A stretch of 64,000 nucleotides of DNA, taken from the NCBI RefSeq assembly GCF_001427285.1, contig NZ_LMFV01000023.1, forward strand, positions 1-64,000, given 5' to 3'. The notes under the pieces are model-generated. The model searched no databases. It was not told the origin of the DNA and worked only from the letters and a program-made list of their open reading frames with translations. This stretch comes from Mesorhizobium sp. Root552 (GTDB lineage: Bacteria; Pseudomonadota; Alphaproteobacteria; Rhizobiales; Rhizobiaceae). The translations under genes were made by a program, and so were the position numbers. The first letter of the stretch is position 1. Every line of letters starts with the position of its first letter. Positions 9,229 to 17,553 of the stretch are shown here, one piece after another.

Positions 9229-9589
9229 TTCTAGCTCCTTCCGGCAAGGTTTCGCACCGCCGGAGGAGCCTTGAACTAGAGGCTGCGCGCGGCGGACGGG
9301 TCTGAAGCGGGACTTCGACTGTCCGGGTCCATCATGTTTCCTTCGGTCCTGTGACGGTCCGATGACCGCCACCATGCCCGTTGCGCCTTCTTTCGAGCGG
9401 TGTCAATCGGCTTGACTGCGGTGGACCCGTAGCCGGGACGTGCGCATACGTCGTTTGGCTTCTGCGGCTGCGGGTTGACGAGTGCGAGCGGAACGGTCCA
9501 TCTTGCGGTGGGAGTAATCGTTAGTGGCGGGTAATGGGTAAAAAAGTCCAGCGCCTGACGAAGTTTCGGCCCCGCAGGGCGGTGCCGGC
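9229..9589. other. Intergenic between divergent operons
   Basis: This gap separates corA (minus) from the amino-acid ABC operon (plus). Short ORFs here have no plausible starts or family features. It must carry the promoters of both units, but I cannot point to convincing -35/-10 pairs. The ribosome site for the ATPase gene at 9590 is also weak. Confidence 0.5.
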
Positions 9590-10405
9590 ATGAGTCATGG
9601 GGAAACCGTTTCCCTTTCGCAGCCTTCGTCCGCACAGGGCGCAGCCGAAGCCATCCATGTCGAAAACCTGCACAAGAAGTTCGGCGAACTGCACGTCCTG
9701 AAGGGTGTGTCGCTGTCGGCGCGCGACGGCGACGTGATCGCTATCATCGGCGGCAGCGGTTCGGGCAAGTCGACGCTCTTGCGCTGCATCAACTGCCTCG
9801 AGAACCCGACCAGCGGCATCATCCGCGTCAATGGCGAGGAAATCCGCCTCAAAGCCGACAGCCACGGCAACACGCAGCCGGCTGACCGGCGCCAGATCGA
9901 GCGCATACGCTCGCGGCTTGGCATGGTGTTCCAGAGCTTCAACCTGTGGAGCCACATGACGCTTCTGGAAAACGTCATCGAGGTGCCGGTTCACGTGCTG
10001 GGCGTGAAGAAGGAGCAGGCGGTAGCCGAGGCCGAGAAGCTTCTGGCGCGCGTCGGGCTGGCGGAAAAGCGCGACGTATACCCGGCTTTCCTTTCGGGCG
10101 GCCAGCAGCAACGGGCGGCGATTGCGCGCGCGCTTGCCATCCAGCCGCGCGTGATGCTGTTCGACGAGCCGACCTCGGCGCTCGACCCGGAACTGGTGGG
10201 CGAGGTCTTGAAGGTGATCGGCGATCTGGCGCGCGAGGGGCGCACCATGGTCCTGGTGACGCACGAGATGAAGTTCGCGCGCGAGGTCGCGACCCATATC
10301 GTCTATCTTTACAATGGAGTTGTGGAGGAGGAGGGCCCGCCGGCCGCACTTTTCGGTTCGCCGAAATCCGACCGGCTGAAGCAGTTTCTACGCAATGTCG
10401 GGTGA
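9590..10405 (+). CDS. Polar amino-acid ABC transporter ATP-binding protein
   Basis: This 271-residue ATPase is of the HisP/OccP/ArtP type and energises uptake of basic or polar amino acids. Walker A is GGSGSGKST (about 54-62), the Q loop is in FQSF (about 113), the ABC signature is LSGGQQQR (about 165-172), Walker B is VMLFDEPTSALD (about 184-195), and the H-loop is VTHEM (about 222). The protein carries an extra 20 residues at the N terminus compared with HisP. It is followed by its binding-protein gene and two permease genes, so the set 9590-12919 forms one transporter. An arginine, ornithine or octopine-like substrate is suggested by the neighbouring guanidino-enzyme genes (inference). Confidence 0.95.
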   Translation: MSHGETVSLSQPSSAQGAAEAIHVENLHKKFGELHVLKGVSLSARDGDVIAIIGGSGSGKSTLLRCINCLENPTSGIIRVNGEEIRLKADSHGNTQPADRRQIERIRSRLGMVFQSFNLWSHMTLLENVIEVPVHVLGVKKEQAVAEAEKLLARVGLAEKRDVYPAFLSGGQQQRAAIARALAIQPRVMLFDEPTSALDPELVGEVLKVIGDLAREGRTMVLVTHEMKFAREVATHIVYLYNGVVEEEGPPAALFGSPKSDRLKQFLRNVG

Positions 10406-10462
10406 ATGCCCGCATCAAGAAAAACCGGACAGAAAGTCCAAGTCAAAATGGGAGAATGGAGC

Positions 10463-11260
10463 ATGAAGACATTTTTGAAGGCAGCGATAGCCGCCGCCGT
10501 CATTGCCCTTGCCGGAACGGTTTCGGCGAGCGCCCAGCAGGTCAAGGTCGGCTTTTCGCCGGAAGCCTATCCGCCCTTCTATTCGCAGGATGCCTCCGGC
10601 AACTGGGGCGGCTGGGAAGTGGAGATCGTGCAGGCGATCTGCGGCGAAGCCAAGCTCGACTGCGTCTTGACGCCGATCCCGTGGGACGGCCTCATCCCGG
10701 CGCTCAAGACCAACAAGATCGACGCGATCATGAATTCGATGTCGATCACCGCCGAACGCCAGAAGGAGATCGACTTCTCCGTCAAGTACTACAACACGCC
10801 GACCGCCGTGATCGGGCCGAAGGACCAGACCTTCGACGCGACGCCGGAAGGCCTGAAGGGCAAGATCCTCGGCGTTCAGGTTTCTACCGTCCATGCCGCC
10901 TATGCCAAGAAGCATTTTGGCGGCAGCGCTTCCGAGATCAAGGAATACCAGACGCAGGACGAGGCCAACCAGGATCTCGTTGCCGGCCGCATCGACGCGA
11001 CGCAGGCCGATTCGATTGCGCTCGACGCCTTCCTGAAATCGGACCAGGGCAAGGCCTGCTGCGATCTCAAGGGCTATGTCGCGCCTGACCTCGAAGTGCT
11101 CGGACCGGGCGTCGGCGCCGGCGTGCGCAAGGGCGACACAGAGCTTGCCGGCAAGATCAACGAAGCGATCAAGGGCATCCGCGCCAACGGCAAATATGCC
11201 GAGATCACCAAGAAGTACTTCGACTTCGACATCTATGGTGACGAAACCCAGTCGAATTGA
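10463..11260 (+). CDS. Periplasmic amino-acid-binding protein
   Basis: This 265-residue family-3 solute-binding protein (lysine/arginine/ornithine or histidine type) has a cleavable signal peptide at residues 1-25 ending ASAQQ. Typical features follow: GFSPEAYPPF at the N terminus of the mature protein, the ligand-clamp string MNSMSITAERQKEIDFS (about 89-105), and a C-terminal KKYFDFDIYGD. ATG at 10463 has GGAGAATGGA just upstream. A stable hairpin without a T tract follows at 11282, a common way to keep binding-protein mRNA more abundant than permease mRNA. Confidence 0.94.
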   Translation: MKTFLKAAIAAAVIALAGTVSASAQQVKVGFSPEAYPPFYSQDASGNWGGWEVEIVQAICGEAKLDCVLTPIPWDGLIPALKTNKIDAIMNSMSITAERQKEIDFSVKYYNTPTAVIGPKDQTFDATPEGLKGKILGVQVSTVHAAYAKKHFGGSASEIKEYQTQDEANQDLVAGRIDATQADSIALDAFLKSDQGKACCDLKGYVAPDLEVLGPGVGAGVRKGDTELAGKINEAIKGIRANGKYAEITKKYFDFDIYGDETQSN

Positions 11261-11281
11261 GACAGCCTGAGTGCTGCCTTA

Positions 11282-11309
11282 TGCCCGGCGCCCGTGACGG
11301 CGCCGGGCA
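11282..11309 (+). other. Intercistronic hairpin after binding-protein gene
   Basis: TGCCCGGCGCC and GGCGCCGGGCA form a perfect 11-bp stem with a six-base loop. No T tract follows, so it looks like an mRNA-stabilising or partially terminating element between the binding protein and the permeases rather than a full terminator. Confidence 0.7.
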
Positions 11310-11348
11310 CTCTTGGCGCAATTTCTTGTTCTCGGCCATCGCCAGTGA

Positions 11349-12110
11349 TTGGAGGCGAAGCTGATCGGCGCAATCATACCCGCCGCTGCATCCGGTATCT
11401 TCGACCTTCTGGCGCTTGAGCCTCCGGGTTGGGGAGGCAACCTGCTGCGCGGCTTGCTCAGTTCCGTGCAGATCGCATTGGGCGCCTACGGGCTCGGCCT
11501 GTTGATCGGCATCGGCGGGGCTTACGGCAGGCTCTATGGCGGGCCGGTGGTGCGCGACCTGTTGGGGCTCTACACGACGGTCGTGCGCGCGGTGCCCGAA
11601 CTGGTGCTGATCCTGATGCTTTACTTCGCCGGCACCGACCTGGTGAACCGCATTCTCATCGCCTTCGGGCACCAGCCGGTCGACATCAACGGGTTGGTCG
11701 CCGGCATCGGCGTTCTGGGCATCGTGCAGGGCGCTTATTCGACCGAAGTGCTGCGTGGCGCGATCCTGTCCATTCCGCAAGGGCAGATCGAGGCGGCGCG
11801 CGCCTATGGCATGCCGCCCGGCCTGTTGTTGCGACGCATCACCTTGCCGGCCATGCTGCCCTTCGCCATTCCGGGCCTTGCCAATCTGTGGCTGATCGCC
11901 ACCAAGGACACCGCGCTTCTGGCCATCGTCGGCTTCAACGAACTGACGCAGACGACGCGGCTGGCGGCTGGCGCGACCAAGGCCTATTTCACCTTCTTCC
12001 TCGCCGCCGGTGCGCTCTATCTCGCGCTGACGCTGTTCTCCAACGTCATCATCGCCCGCGTGGAGCGATGGGCGCGGTGCGGCACGCCGAAACTGTCGGA
12101 GACGCGCTGA
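11349..12110 (+). CDS. Amino-acid ABC transporter permease (HisQ/OccQ-like)
   Basis: This inner-membrane permease of the HisMQ/GlnP type has about five membrane segments. The cytoplasmic coupling loop EAARAYGMPPGLLLRRITLPAMLP lies near residue 145, and a VVRAVPELVLILMLYF segment sits near residue 78. The start is uncertain. The first legal codon is TTG at 11349, but the only good ribosome site (GGAGG at 11351-11355) lies downstream of it and points to a CTG at 11361. That would give 249 residues beginning (M)IGAIIPAAASG. The gene overlaps the second permease by one base (TGATG). Confidence 0.9.
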   Translation: MEAKLIGAIIPAAASGIFDLLALEPPGWGGNLLRGLLSSVQIALGAYGLGLLIGIGGAYGRLYGGPVVRDLLGLYTTVVRAVPELVLILMLYFAGTDLVNRILIAFGHQPVDINGLVAGIGVLGIVQGAYSTEVLRGAILSIPQGQIEAARAYGMPPGLLLRRITLPAMLPFAIPGLANLWLIATKDTALLAIVGFNELTQTTRLAAGATKAYFTFFLAAGALYLALTLFSNVIIARVERWARCGTPKLSETR

Positions 12111-12919
12111 TGGCGAGCGAGGCGACGGCGGGAACGACGGGAAAGGGCGCTGCGGGTTGGCTGCAGCCGCACCGCGTCGTGCTTCTCATCATCGCGCTAG
12201 CGATCGTGCTGGCGTCGATCTTCTACCTGCGCTGGGACTGGCTGCCGGCCTATCTGCCGCTGGCCATGCAAGGCATCTGGCGCACGATCTGGCTTCTGGT
12301 CGTGACGTCGATCCTCGGCATAGCGCTGGCGATACCGCTGGGGCTCGCGCAGGCGGCCGGCCCGTGGTTCCTGTCCGTGCCGGCGAGGACGTTCTGCACC
12401 ATCATTCGCGGCACGCCGCTGCTTTTGCAGTTGTGGCTGCTCTATTACGGCCTCGGTTCGCTGTTTCCGCAGATACCGTGGATACGCGACTCGTTCCTGT
12501 GGCCGTATCTGAGGCAGGCATGGCCCTACGGCGTGCTGGCCCTGACGCTGTCCTTTGCCGGTTATGAAGGCGAGGTGATGCGCGGCGCGTTTGCCGGCGT
12601 GCCGAGGGGACAACTGGAAGCCGCCCGCGCTTTCGGCATGCGCCGCTGGACGGCGTTCCGCCGCATCTGGCTGCCGCAGGCGCTGCAGCGCGCCTTGCCC
12701 ACGCTGGCGGGAGAATCGGTGCTGCAACTGAAGGCGACGCCGCTGGTGGCGACGATCACCATGGTCGATATCTATGCCGTGGCCTCGCGGGTGCGGCAGG
12801 ATACCTTCGTCACCTATGAACCCTTGCTCCTGCTGGCGGTGGTCTATATGGCCATCACGGGTATCATCGTGCTTGCCTTCCGCCGGCTTGAGGCGCGTAT
12901 CCCGACCCGGGTCGGCTGA
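12110..12919 (+). CDS. Amino-acid ABC transporter permease (HisM/OccM-like)
   Basis: This 269-residue permease is the second of the pair. A longer N-terminal cytoplasmic stretch precedes the first membrane segment (about 23-43). The family pattern IIRGTPLLLQLWLLYYGL lies near residue 103 and the coupling loop EAARAFGMRRWTAFRRIWLPQA near residue 169. Its ATG overlaps the stop codon of the first permease, so expression is coupled. It should form the transmembrane heterodimer of the importer with its neighbour. Confidence 0.93.
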   Translation: MASEATAGTTGKGAAGWLQPHRVVLLIIALAIVLASIFYLRWDWLPAYLPLAMQGIWRTIWLLVVTSILGIALAIPLGLAQAAGPWFLSVPARTFCTIIRGTPLLLQLWLLYYGLGSLFPQIPWIRDSFLWPYLRQAWPYGVLALTLSFAGYEGEVMRGAFAGVPRGQLEAARAFGMRRWTAFRRIWLPQALQRALPTLAGESVLQLKATPLVATITMVDIYAVASRVRQDTFVTYEPLLLLAVVYMAITGIIVLAFRRLEARIPTRVG

Positions 12920-12963
12920 CCCGGGATATGCAGGGTCCTGAGGAAGCAGCGCAAGAGCAGGTG

Positions 12964-13965
12964 ATGCAGCTTAGTCTCGAACAGGCGACAGGTCTTTGCC
13001 GCATGGCAGCACTTGGCGCAGGCGCCAGCGACGAGGTTGCCCGCTCAATAGCCGCTGCTGCTGTGGCGGCCGAAGCGGAAGGCTACCGCACCGTCGGCCT
13101 GTCGCACTTCGTCGATTATCTCGAAGCGCTTGAAGCCGGCCGCATCAACGGCAAGGCGGAAGCGGTCGTGACGCGGCCTGCATTGGCGGTGTTCCGCTCG
13201 GATGCCAAGGGCGGCGTCGCACACACCGGTTTCGACAGGACTTTTGCCGACCTCGCCAAGGCGGCGCGGCTGTTCGGCATTTCGTTATTCGCGCAGAAGA
13301 ACGCCTATACCTGCGGCGCGCTCGGCTATTTCACCGGGCGACTGGCTGCCGAAGGGCTGGTGGCGCTGGCGGCAACCAACGGTCCGGCGCTGCTTACCGG
13401 GTCGGGGTCGGTGAAGCCGGTCTATTGCACCAACCCTTTGTCCTTCGCCGCACCGTCGGCAAATGGCCCGGCGCTGGTGATCGACCAGGCGTCGAGTGCA
13501 ACGGCCTTCGTCAGCATTCGCCAGGCGGCCGAGGAGGATCGCAGCATCCCGCAGGGCTGGGCGATCGATGCAAGCGGAAATCCGACCACCAACCCGCAAG
13601 CCGCGATGAAAGGCGCGCTTCTGGCCTTTGGCGGCGATCGCGGGGCCAATATCGCGCTGATGGTCGAGGTGCTGGCGGCGGGACTGACCGGCGCGAACTG
13701 GTCGCTTGATGCTCCCTCCTTCACCGAGGGAGCGCAAAGTCCGGGAACGGGGCTTTTCATCGTCGCCATCGAGCCGAAGCTGCTCGATCCGGATTTCGAA
13801 AGCCGGATGAAGGACCAACTGGACCGCCTGCGGCGGCAATATGGCGTGCATATTCCCGGCCGCTCGCGCTCGGAAGCTTCGGAGCAGGCGGTGGCGCGCG
13901 GCGTTACCGTTTCCAGGGAGGTGGTCCAGCGCATTTCCGAGTTCGCCTCGCGTTACTCGGAATGA
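12964..13965 (+). CDS. Ldh family oxidoreductase (malate/L-lactate dehydrogenase superfamily)
   Basis: This 333-residue NAD(P)-dependent enzyme belongs to the type-2 malate/L-lactate dehydrogenase family. Members also include delta1-piperideine-2-carboxylate/pyrroline-2-carboxylate reductase (DpkA) and ureidoglycolate dehydrogenase. Features are GLSHFVDYLE near the N terminus (about 48), a nucleotide-binding ATNGPALLTGSGS region (about 138) and the family string CTNPLSFAAP (about 157-166). ATG at 12964 is preferred; an upstream ATG at 12928 lengthens it by 12 residues. The gene follows the amino-acid transporter on the same strand, which favours an imino-acid reductase in basic amino-acid breakdown. 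That assignment is inference. Confidence 0.85.
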   Translation: MQLSLEQATGLCRMAALGAGASDEVARSIAAAAVAAEAEGYRTVGLSHFVDYLEALEAGRINGKAEAVVTRPALAVFRSDAKGGVAHTGFDRTFADLAKAARLFGISLFAQKNAYTCGALGYFTGRLAAEGLVALAATNGPALLTGSGSVKPVYCTNPLSFAAPSANGPALVIDQASSATAFVSIRQAAEEDRSIPQGWAIDASGNPTTNPQAAMKGALLAFGGDRGANIALMVEVLAAGLTGANWSLDAPSFTEGAQSPGTGLFIVAIEPKLLDPDFESRMKDQLDRLRRQYGVHIPGRSRSEASEQAVARGVTVSREVVQRISEFASRYSE

Positions 13966-13980
13966 AGCTCTTTCGCCGGC

Positions 13981-14013
13981 AAATAAAGTTGACTACATAG
14001 TTCAACTTTATTT
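13981..14013. promoter_or_regulatory. Perfect inverted repeat, candidate operator
   Basis: AAATAAAGTTGA and TCAACTTTATTT are perfect 12-base arms around a nine-base centre (CTACATAGT). The site is far more AT-rich than the surroundings and lies 62 bases before the doxX-like start. The half-site GTTGAACTATGTAGTCAAC layout resembles MarR/HxlR-type operators that overlap a promoter. A following run of T is short, so terminator action for the upstream gene is also possible. Confidence 0.6.
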
Positions 14014-14074
14014 TATTTGACCGTGAGCCTTACGGTCGGATGTGTGCGCTACAGCACACAACGAAGGATCATGT

Positions 14075-14527
14075 ATGTCAGTTACCACCGAAACCAAGTC
14101 GCCGCGCCTCATCGTCCCTGCCTTGCGCGGGATCTATTCGGCTCTTCACGACAGCGCCGAAACGGTCTTGCGCCTCGTAACCGGCGGTTTTCTCGCGCTG
14201 CATGGCTCGCAGAAGATCGTCAATCCGTTCGGCGCTGCCGAAATGGTCGAGGGGATGGGCTTTTATCCCGGTGCGTTCTGGTCGCTGCTCTTGGCCTGCA
14301 CTGAGTTCTTCGGCGGCATCTTCATTGCGCTCGGCTTCCTGACGCGCCCGTCGGCGCTGGCCGGCCTGGTCGTGCTTCTGGTCACGGTCTGGTTCCACTG
14401 GGTGACCATGGACCAGGGCATTTCCGGCGCGGAAAAGTCGATCCTCTGGTCGGCGATGCTGTTCTTCTTCGTCATCCGTGGCGCCAACCGGCATTCGGTT
14501 GATGCAAGGATCGGCAGGGAGTTCTGA
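14075..14527 (+). CDS. DoxX family membrane protein
   Basis: This 150-residue inner-membrane protein of the DoxX family has four membrane segments (about 28-48, 66-88, 93-111 and 120-138). The family hallmark is GGFLALHGSQKI near residue 37, followed by FFGGIFIALGFLTRPSALA (about 78-96). DoxX-like proteins are tied to redox or thiol stress and quinone oxidation, but the activity here is unknown. ATG at 14075 has AAGGATC upstream. It stands alone behind a striking inverted repeat, so it is probably under a dedicated repressor encoded elsewhere. Confidence 0.9.
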   Translation: MSVTTETKSPRLIVPALRGIYSALHDSAETVLRLVTGGFLALHGSQKIVNPFGAAEMVEGMGFYPGAFWSLLLACTEFFGGIFIALGFLTRPSALAGLVVLLVTVWFHWVTMDQGISGAEKSILWSAMLFFFVIRGANRHSVDARIGREF

Positions 14528-14534
14528 TCTTCGT

Positions 14535-14659
14535 GAGATTCAGGTGAAGATGGCCTGCAAATGGCGTCTTTCTGTGCTTCCGGTGCTCATGTAGCTTCAT
14601 GTGCACGCCGCTCCGGTTCTCGAAAGCCGCCCTGTTCGGCTCACCCTGACCTGAATCTC
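14535..14659. other. Possible structured element in intergenic region
   Basis: GAGATTCAGGT (14535-14545) pairs perfectly with ACCTGAATCTC (14649-14659), enclosing about 103 bases. GGTGA/TCACC can extend the pairing with a bulge, and a smaller hairpin around GCTCATGTAGCTTCATGTGC may lie inside. This could be a small RNA, a leader structure or a degenerate repeat. No RNA family is recognised. Confidence 0.3.
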
Positions 14660-14785
14660 CACACACCTCGGGCGGGAATGGGTGTCCAGCGACCACCGAA
14701 CGCACTTTGCCTTCGGCGCGAAACGGATTATGAAGCGGCTTCAGCCAAGCACCGGCAAGACCGGGGCGCATAGCCGGAGCCAGAC

Positions 14786-15760
14786 ATGACCGAAATCCTG
14801 CAAACCCCAAAGCTCGTGGTCATTTTCGGCGGCTCGGGTTTTGTCGGACGCCATGTCGTGCGGGCACTCGCCAAGCGTGGCTACCGCATCCGCGCCGCAT
14901 GCCGCCGGCCCGACCTGGCCGGCCATCTCCAGCCGCTAGGCAATGTCGGCCAGATCCAGCCGGTGCAGGCGAATTTGCGCGTGCGCTGGTCGGTCGATCA
15001 GGCGGTGATCGGCGCGGACCATGTCATCAACCTTGTTGGCATCCTGCACGAAAGCGGCCGCCAGAAATTCCGCACCGTCCATGAATTCGGCGCGCGCGCC
15101 ATTGCCGAGGCCGCCCGTTCCGTCGGCGCGGGCCTGACCCATGTGTCGGCCATCGGCGCTGACGTGAATTCCGAATCCGCCTACGCCCGCACCAAGGCGC
15201 TAGGCGAAAAGGCGGTTTTCGAGACGATCAAGGACGCGGTGATCTTCCGGCCTTCGATCAATTTCGGCCCTGAGGATGGCTTCTTCAACCGCTTCGCGGC
15301 CATGGCCCGCTATTCGCCGGCATTGCCGCTCATCGGCGGCGGCGCGACGCAATTCCAGCCCGTCTACGTTGCCGATGTCGCTGAGGCCATTGCGCGTTCG
15401 GTGGATGGTGCGGTCGCGGGCGGCCGGGTCTACGAGCTTGGCGGGCCAAACGTCCTGACCTTCAAGGAATGCATGCAGGAACTGCTAACCGTCATCGACC
15501 GCAAGCGCTTGCTGGTTCCCGTGCCGTGGTGGGTTGCCGAGATGCAGGCTTCCATTCTCGGCCTGCTGCCCAATCCGCTGCTGACCCGCGACCAGGTCAC
15601 GCAACTGCGCTCGAACAACGTCGTCTCCGACGAGGCGCTCAAGTCGGGCAGGACGCTGACGGGGCTTGGTATCCAGCCGCAGTCGCTCGGCACTATCCTG
15701 CCCAGTTATCTGTGGCGTTTCCGCGCTGCCGGCCAGTTCCAGCGCAAGCCGGCCGGCTAA
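14786..15760 (+). CDS. Complex I NDUFA9 subunit family/NAD-dependent epimerase-like protein
   Basis: This 324-residue atypical SDR is of the NDUFA9/NAD-epimerase group, common as a single gene in alphaproteobacteria and homologous to a mitochondrial complex I accessory subunit. The Rossmann motif is FGGSGFVGRHVVRAL (about 14-28). The conserved THVSAIGAD and YARTKALGE segments lie at about 118 and 133, the latter holding the Tyr-x-x-x-Lys pair. A role in complex I assembly, lipid or quinone metabolism is inferred from the family only. It is convergent with uppP. Confidence 0.9.
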   Translation: MTEILQTPKLVVIFGGSGFVGRHVVRALAKRGYRIRAACRRPDLAGHLQPLGNVGQIQPVQANLRVRWSVDQAVIGADHVINLVGILHESGRQKFRTVHEFGARAIAEAARSVGAGLTHVSAIGADVNSESAYARTKALGEKAVFETIKDAVIFRPSINFGPEDGFFNRFAAMARYSPALPLIGGGATQFQPVYVADVAEAIARSVDGAVAGGRVYELGGPNVLTFKECMQELLTVIDRKRLLVPVPWWVAEMQASILGLLPNPLLTRDQVTQLRSNNVVSDEALKSGRTLTGLGIQPQSLGTILPSYLWRFRAAGQFQRKPAG

Positions 15761-15781
15761 GCAACCTAGGCGGCCTCTTGT

Positions 15782-16720
15782 TCAACCCCAGATGAGAAGG
15801 GCTGTGAGGCCGAGGCCGCCGACGATCAGCCGCCACCAGCCGAACAGCGCATAGCCGTGGCGTGAAACGTAGCCGAGCAGGCTGCGCACGACGATGACGG
15901 CCATGACGAGGGCGGCGACAAACCCGGTCGCGATGATCGGGAAATCCGCCGACGACAGCACGCTCCAGTTCTTGAGAAGATCGAGCGTGAAGGCGCCGAG
16001 CATCGTCGGGATGGCGAGGAAGAACGAGAATTCCGCCGCGGCGCGCTTGTCGGCGCCCATGAGCAGGCCGCCGACGATGGTGGCGCCCGAGCGCGACGTG
16101 CCGGGGATCATCGCAAGGCACTGGAACAGGCCGATCTTGAGGTAGAGCGAAAGCGGAAACTCGGCGACGCTGGCATATTTCGGCTTCAGGTCGAGCCGGT
16201 CGATCCAGAGCAGGACGATGCCGCCGAGGATCAGCATGATGCAGATCAGCTTCGGAGTTTCGAACAGTACCGTCTTGATGAAATCATGCGCCAGCACGCC
16301 GATGATGGCAGCCGGCAAAAAGCCGATGGCGAGCCCGACCATCATCTTGACGGCAGGATCGTTGGGCAGTTCCGGTGGCAGGAACAGGTTGGGCTTCCTG
16401 CGCCGTACTGCCGAGGCTGCCAGCTCGAATGCGCAGCCGCCCATCCAGACGAGGGAGGCCAGCACGCCGATGATGGTTTCGCCGATCAGCCGGAACCTGT
16501 CGGGCCGCTTCAGGAAGGTCCAGAAACGGCCGGCATAGACGCTTAGAATGGCGAGGATGGCGCCGAGCTGGATCAGCACTTCGAAGGCTTTGCCGGTCGA
16601 TTTGAAACCAAGGAAGTGGCCCGCCAGCAGGATATGCCCGGTCGAGGAAACAGGAATGAACTCAGTCAGGCCTTCCAGCAGTCCGAGCAGCAAGGCTTCG
16701 ATGATTGTCTGGCTTTGCAT
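15782..16720 (-). CDS. uppP: Undecaprenyl-diphosphate phosphatase
   Basis: This 312-residue integral membrane phosphatase recycles undecaprenyl diphosphate to the monophosphate carrier for peptidoglycan and polysaccharide synthesis. It also affects bacitracin resistance (BacA). The two active-site motifs are present: [14 protein letters not shown] (about 16-29) and [13 protein letters not shown] (about 200-212). The protein is about 40 residues longer than the typical 268-273. The extra segment (about 82-120, rich in Arg and Pro) lies between the N-terminal helices and the first repeat end. Start ATG at 16720 gives the usual N terminus. Confidence 0.97.
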   Translation of the reverse strand: MQSQTIIEALLLGLLEGLTEFIPVSSTGHILLAGHFLGFKSTGKAFEVLIQLGAILAILSVYAGRFWTFLKRPDRFRLIGETIIGVLASLVWMGGCAFELAASAVRRRKPNLFLPPELPNDPAVKMMVGLAIGFLPAAIIGVLAHDFIKTVLFETPKLICIMLILGGIVLLWIDRLDLKPKYASVAEFPLSLYLKIGLFQCLAMIPGTSRSGATIVGGLLMGADKRAAAEFSFFLAIPTMLGAFTLDLLKNWSVLSSADFPIIATGFVAALVMAVIVVRSLLGYVSRHGYALFGWWRLIVGGLGLTALLIWG

Positions 16721-16860
16721 GCTCAGTTCGTCCCGGTTTGCTTGTCATGTCGCCGAACTGATCCTATAGCTCGCAGCAGCTTGACAGCCTGCTCATTCAG
16801 GCTGCCAAGACTTACCGGCGCGTTAGGCGATTCGCCAGTACGCTTCTGATCCAAGAGACC

Positions 16861-17553
16861 ATGCTGACACTTTTTCACCATCCGATGTCCGCCTCCTGTC
16901 GATTCGTCCGGCTCGCGTTCGGCGAATATGGCGAAGAATTGGCCCTTATCGAGGAAAAGCCGTGGACACGGCGCAAGGAATTCCTGGCTCTTAATCCGGC
17001 GGGAACCTTGCCGATCCTGCTGGCTGAAGGCGACGTGCCGATTATCGGCGCTGCGGTGATTGCGGAATATCTGGACGAGACGCGCGGCGTTCTGAAGCGC
17101 GACAAGCGCCTGTTCGTCGAAGGGCCGATGGAGCGCGCCGAAATCCGCCGGCTGACCGACTGGTATCTCACCAAGACCGAGAGCGAAGTTACCAGGCATC
17201 TGGTGCGTGAGCGCGTGCTGAAGCCGCTGATGCCACAGGAGGTCGGTGGCGGATCGCCGGATTCCACCGCCATTCGCGCGGCGCGCGCCAACATCAAGCA
17301 GCATATGAAATATACAAACTGGCTGGCCGGCACGCGGCCCTGGCTGGCGGGTCCCCGCATTACCTACGCTGATCTCGCCGCCGCGGCCACCTTGTCGGTG
17401 CTCGACTATCTTGGCGAGATCGAATGGCGCGACCATGGCGCTGCGCGCGAATGGTACACACGGGTGAAGTCGCGCCCTTCGTTCCGTTCGCTTTTGTCTG
17501 ACCGCGTGCGCGGCCTGTCGCCGGTGTCGCATTATGCGGACCTTGACTTCTGA
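16861..17553 (+). CDS. Glutathione S-transferase family protein
   Basis: This 230-residue protein has an N-terminal thioredoxin-like domain (LFHHPMSASCRFVRLAF, about 4-20, with the Ser/Cys active-site region; NPAGTLPIL at about 45 with the cis-Pro) and a helical C-terminal domain. It resembles stringent-starvation/GST-like proteins. The substrate is unknown. Its 3' end overlaps queG by 20 bases, so the two are co-expressed. This GST-queG pairing is frequent in rhizobia. Confidence 0.92.
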   Translation: MLTLFHHPMSASCRFVRLAFGEYGEELALIEEKPWTRRKEFLALNPAGTLPILLAEGDVPIIGAAVIAEYLDETRGVLKRDKRLFVEGPMERAEIRRLTDWYLTKTESEVTRHLVRERVLKPLMPQEVGGGSPDSTAIRAARANIKQHMKYTNWLAGTRPWLAGPRITYADLAAAATLSVLDYLGEIEWRDHGAAREWYTRVKSRPSFRSLLSDRVRGLSPVSHYADLDF

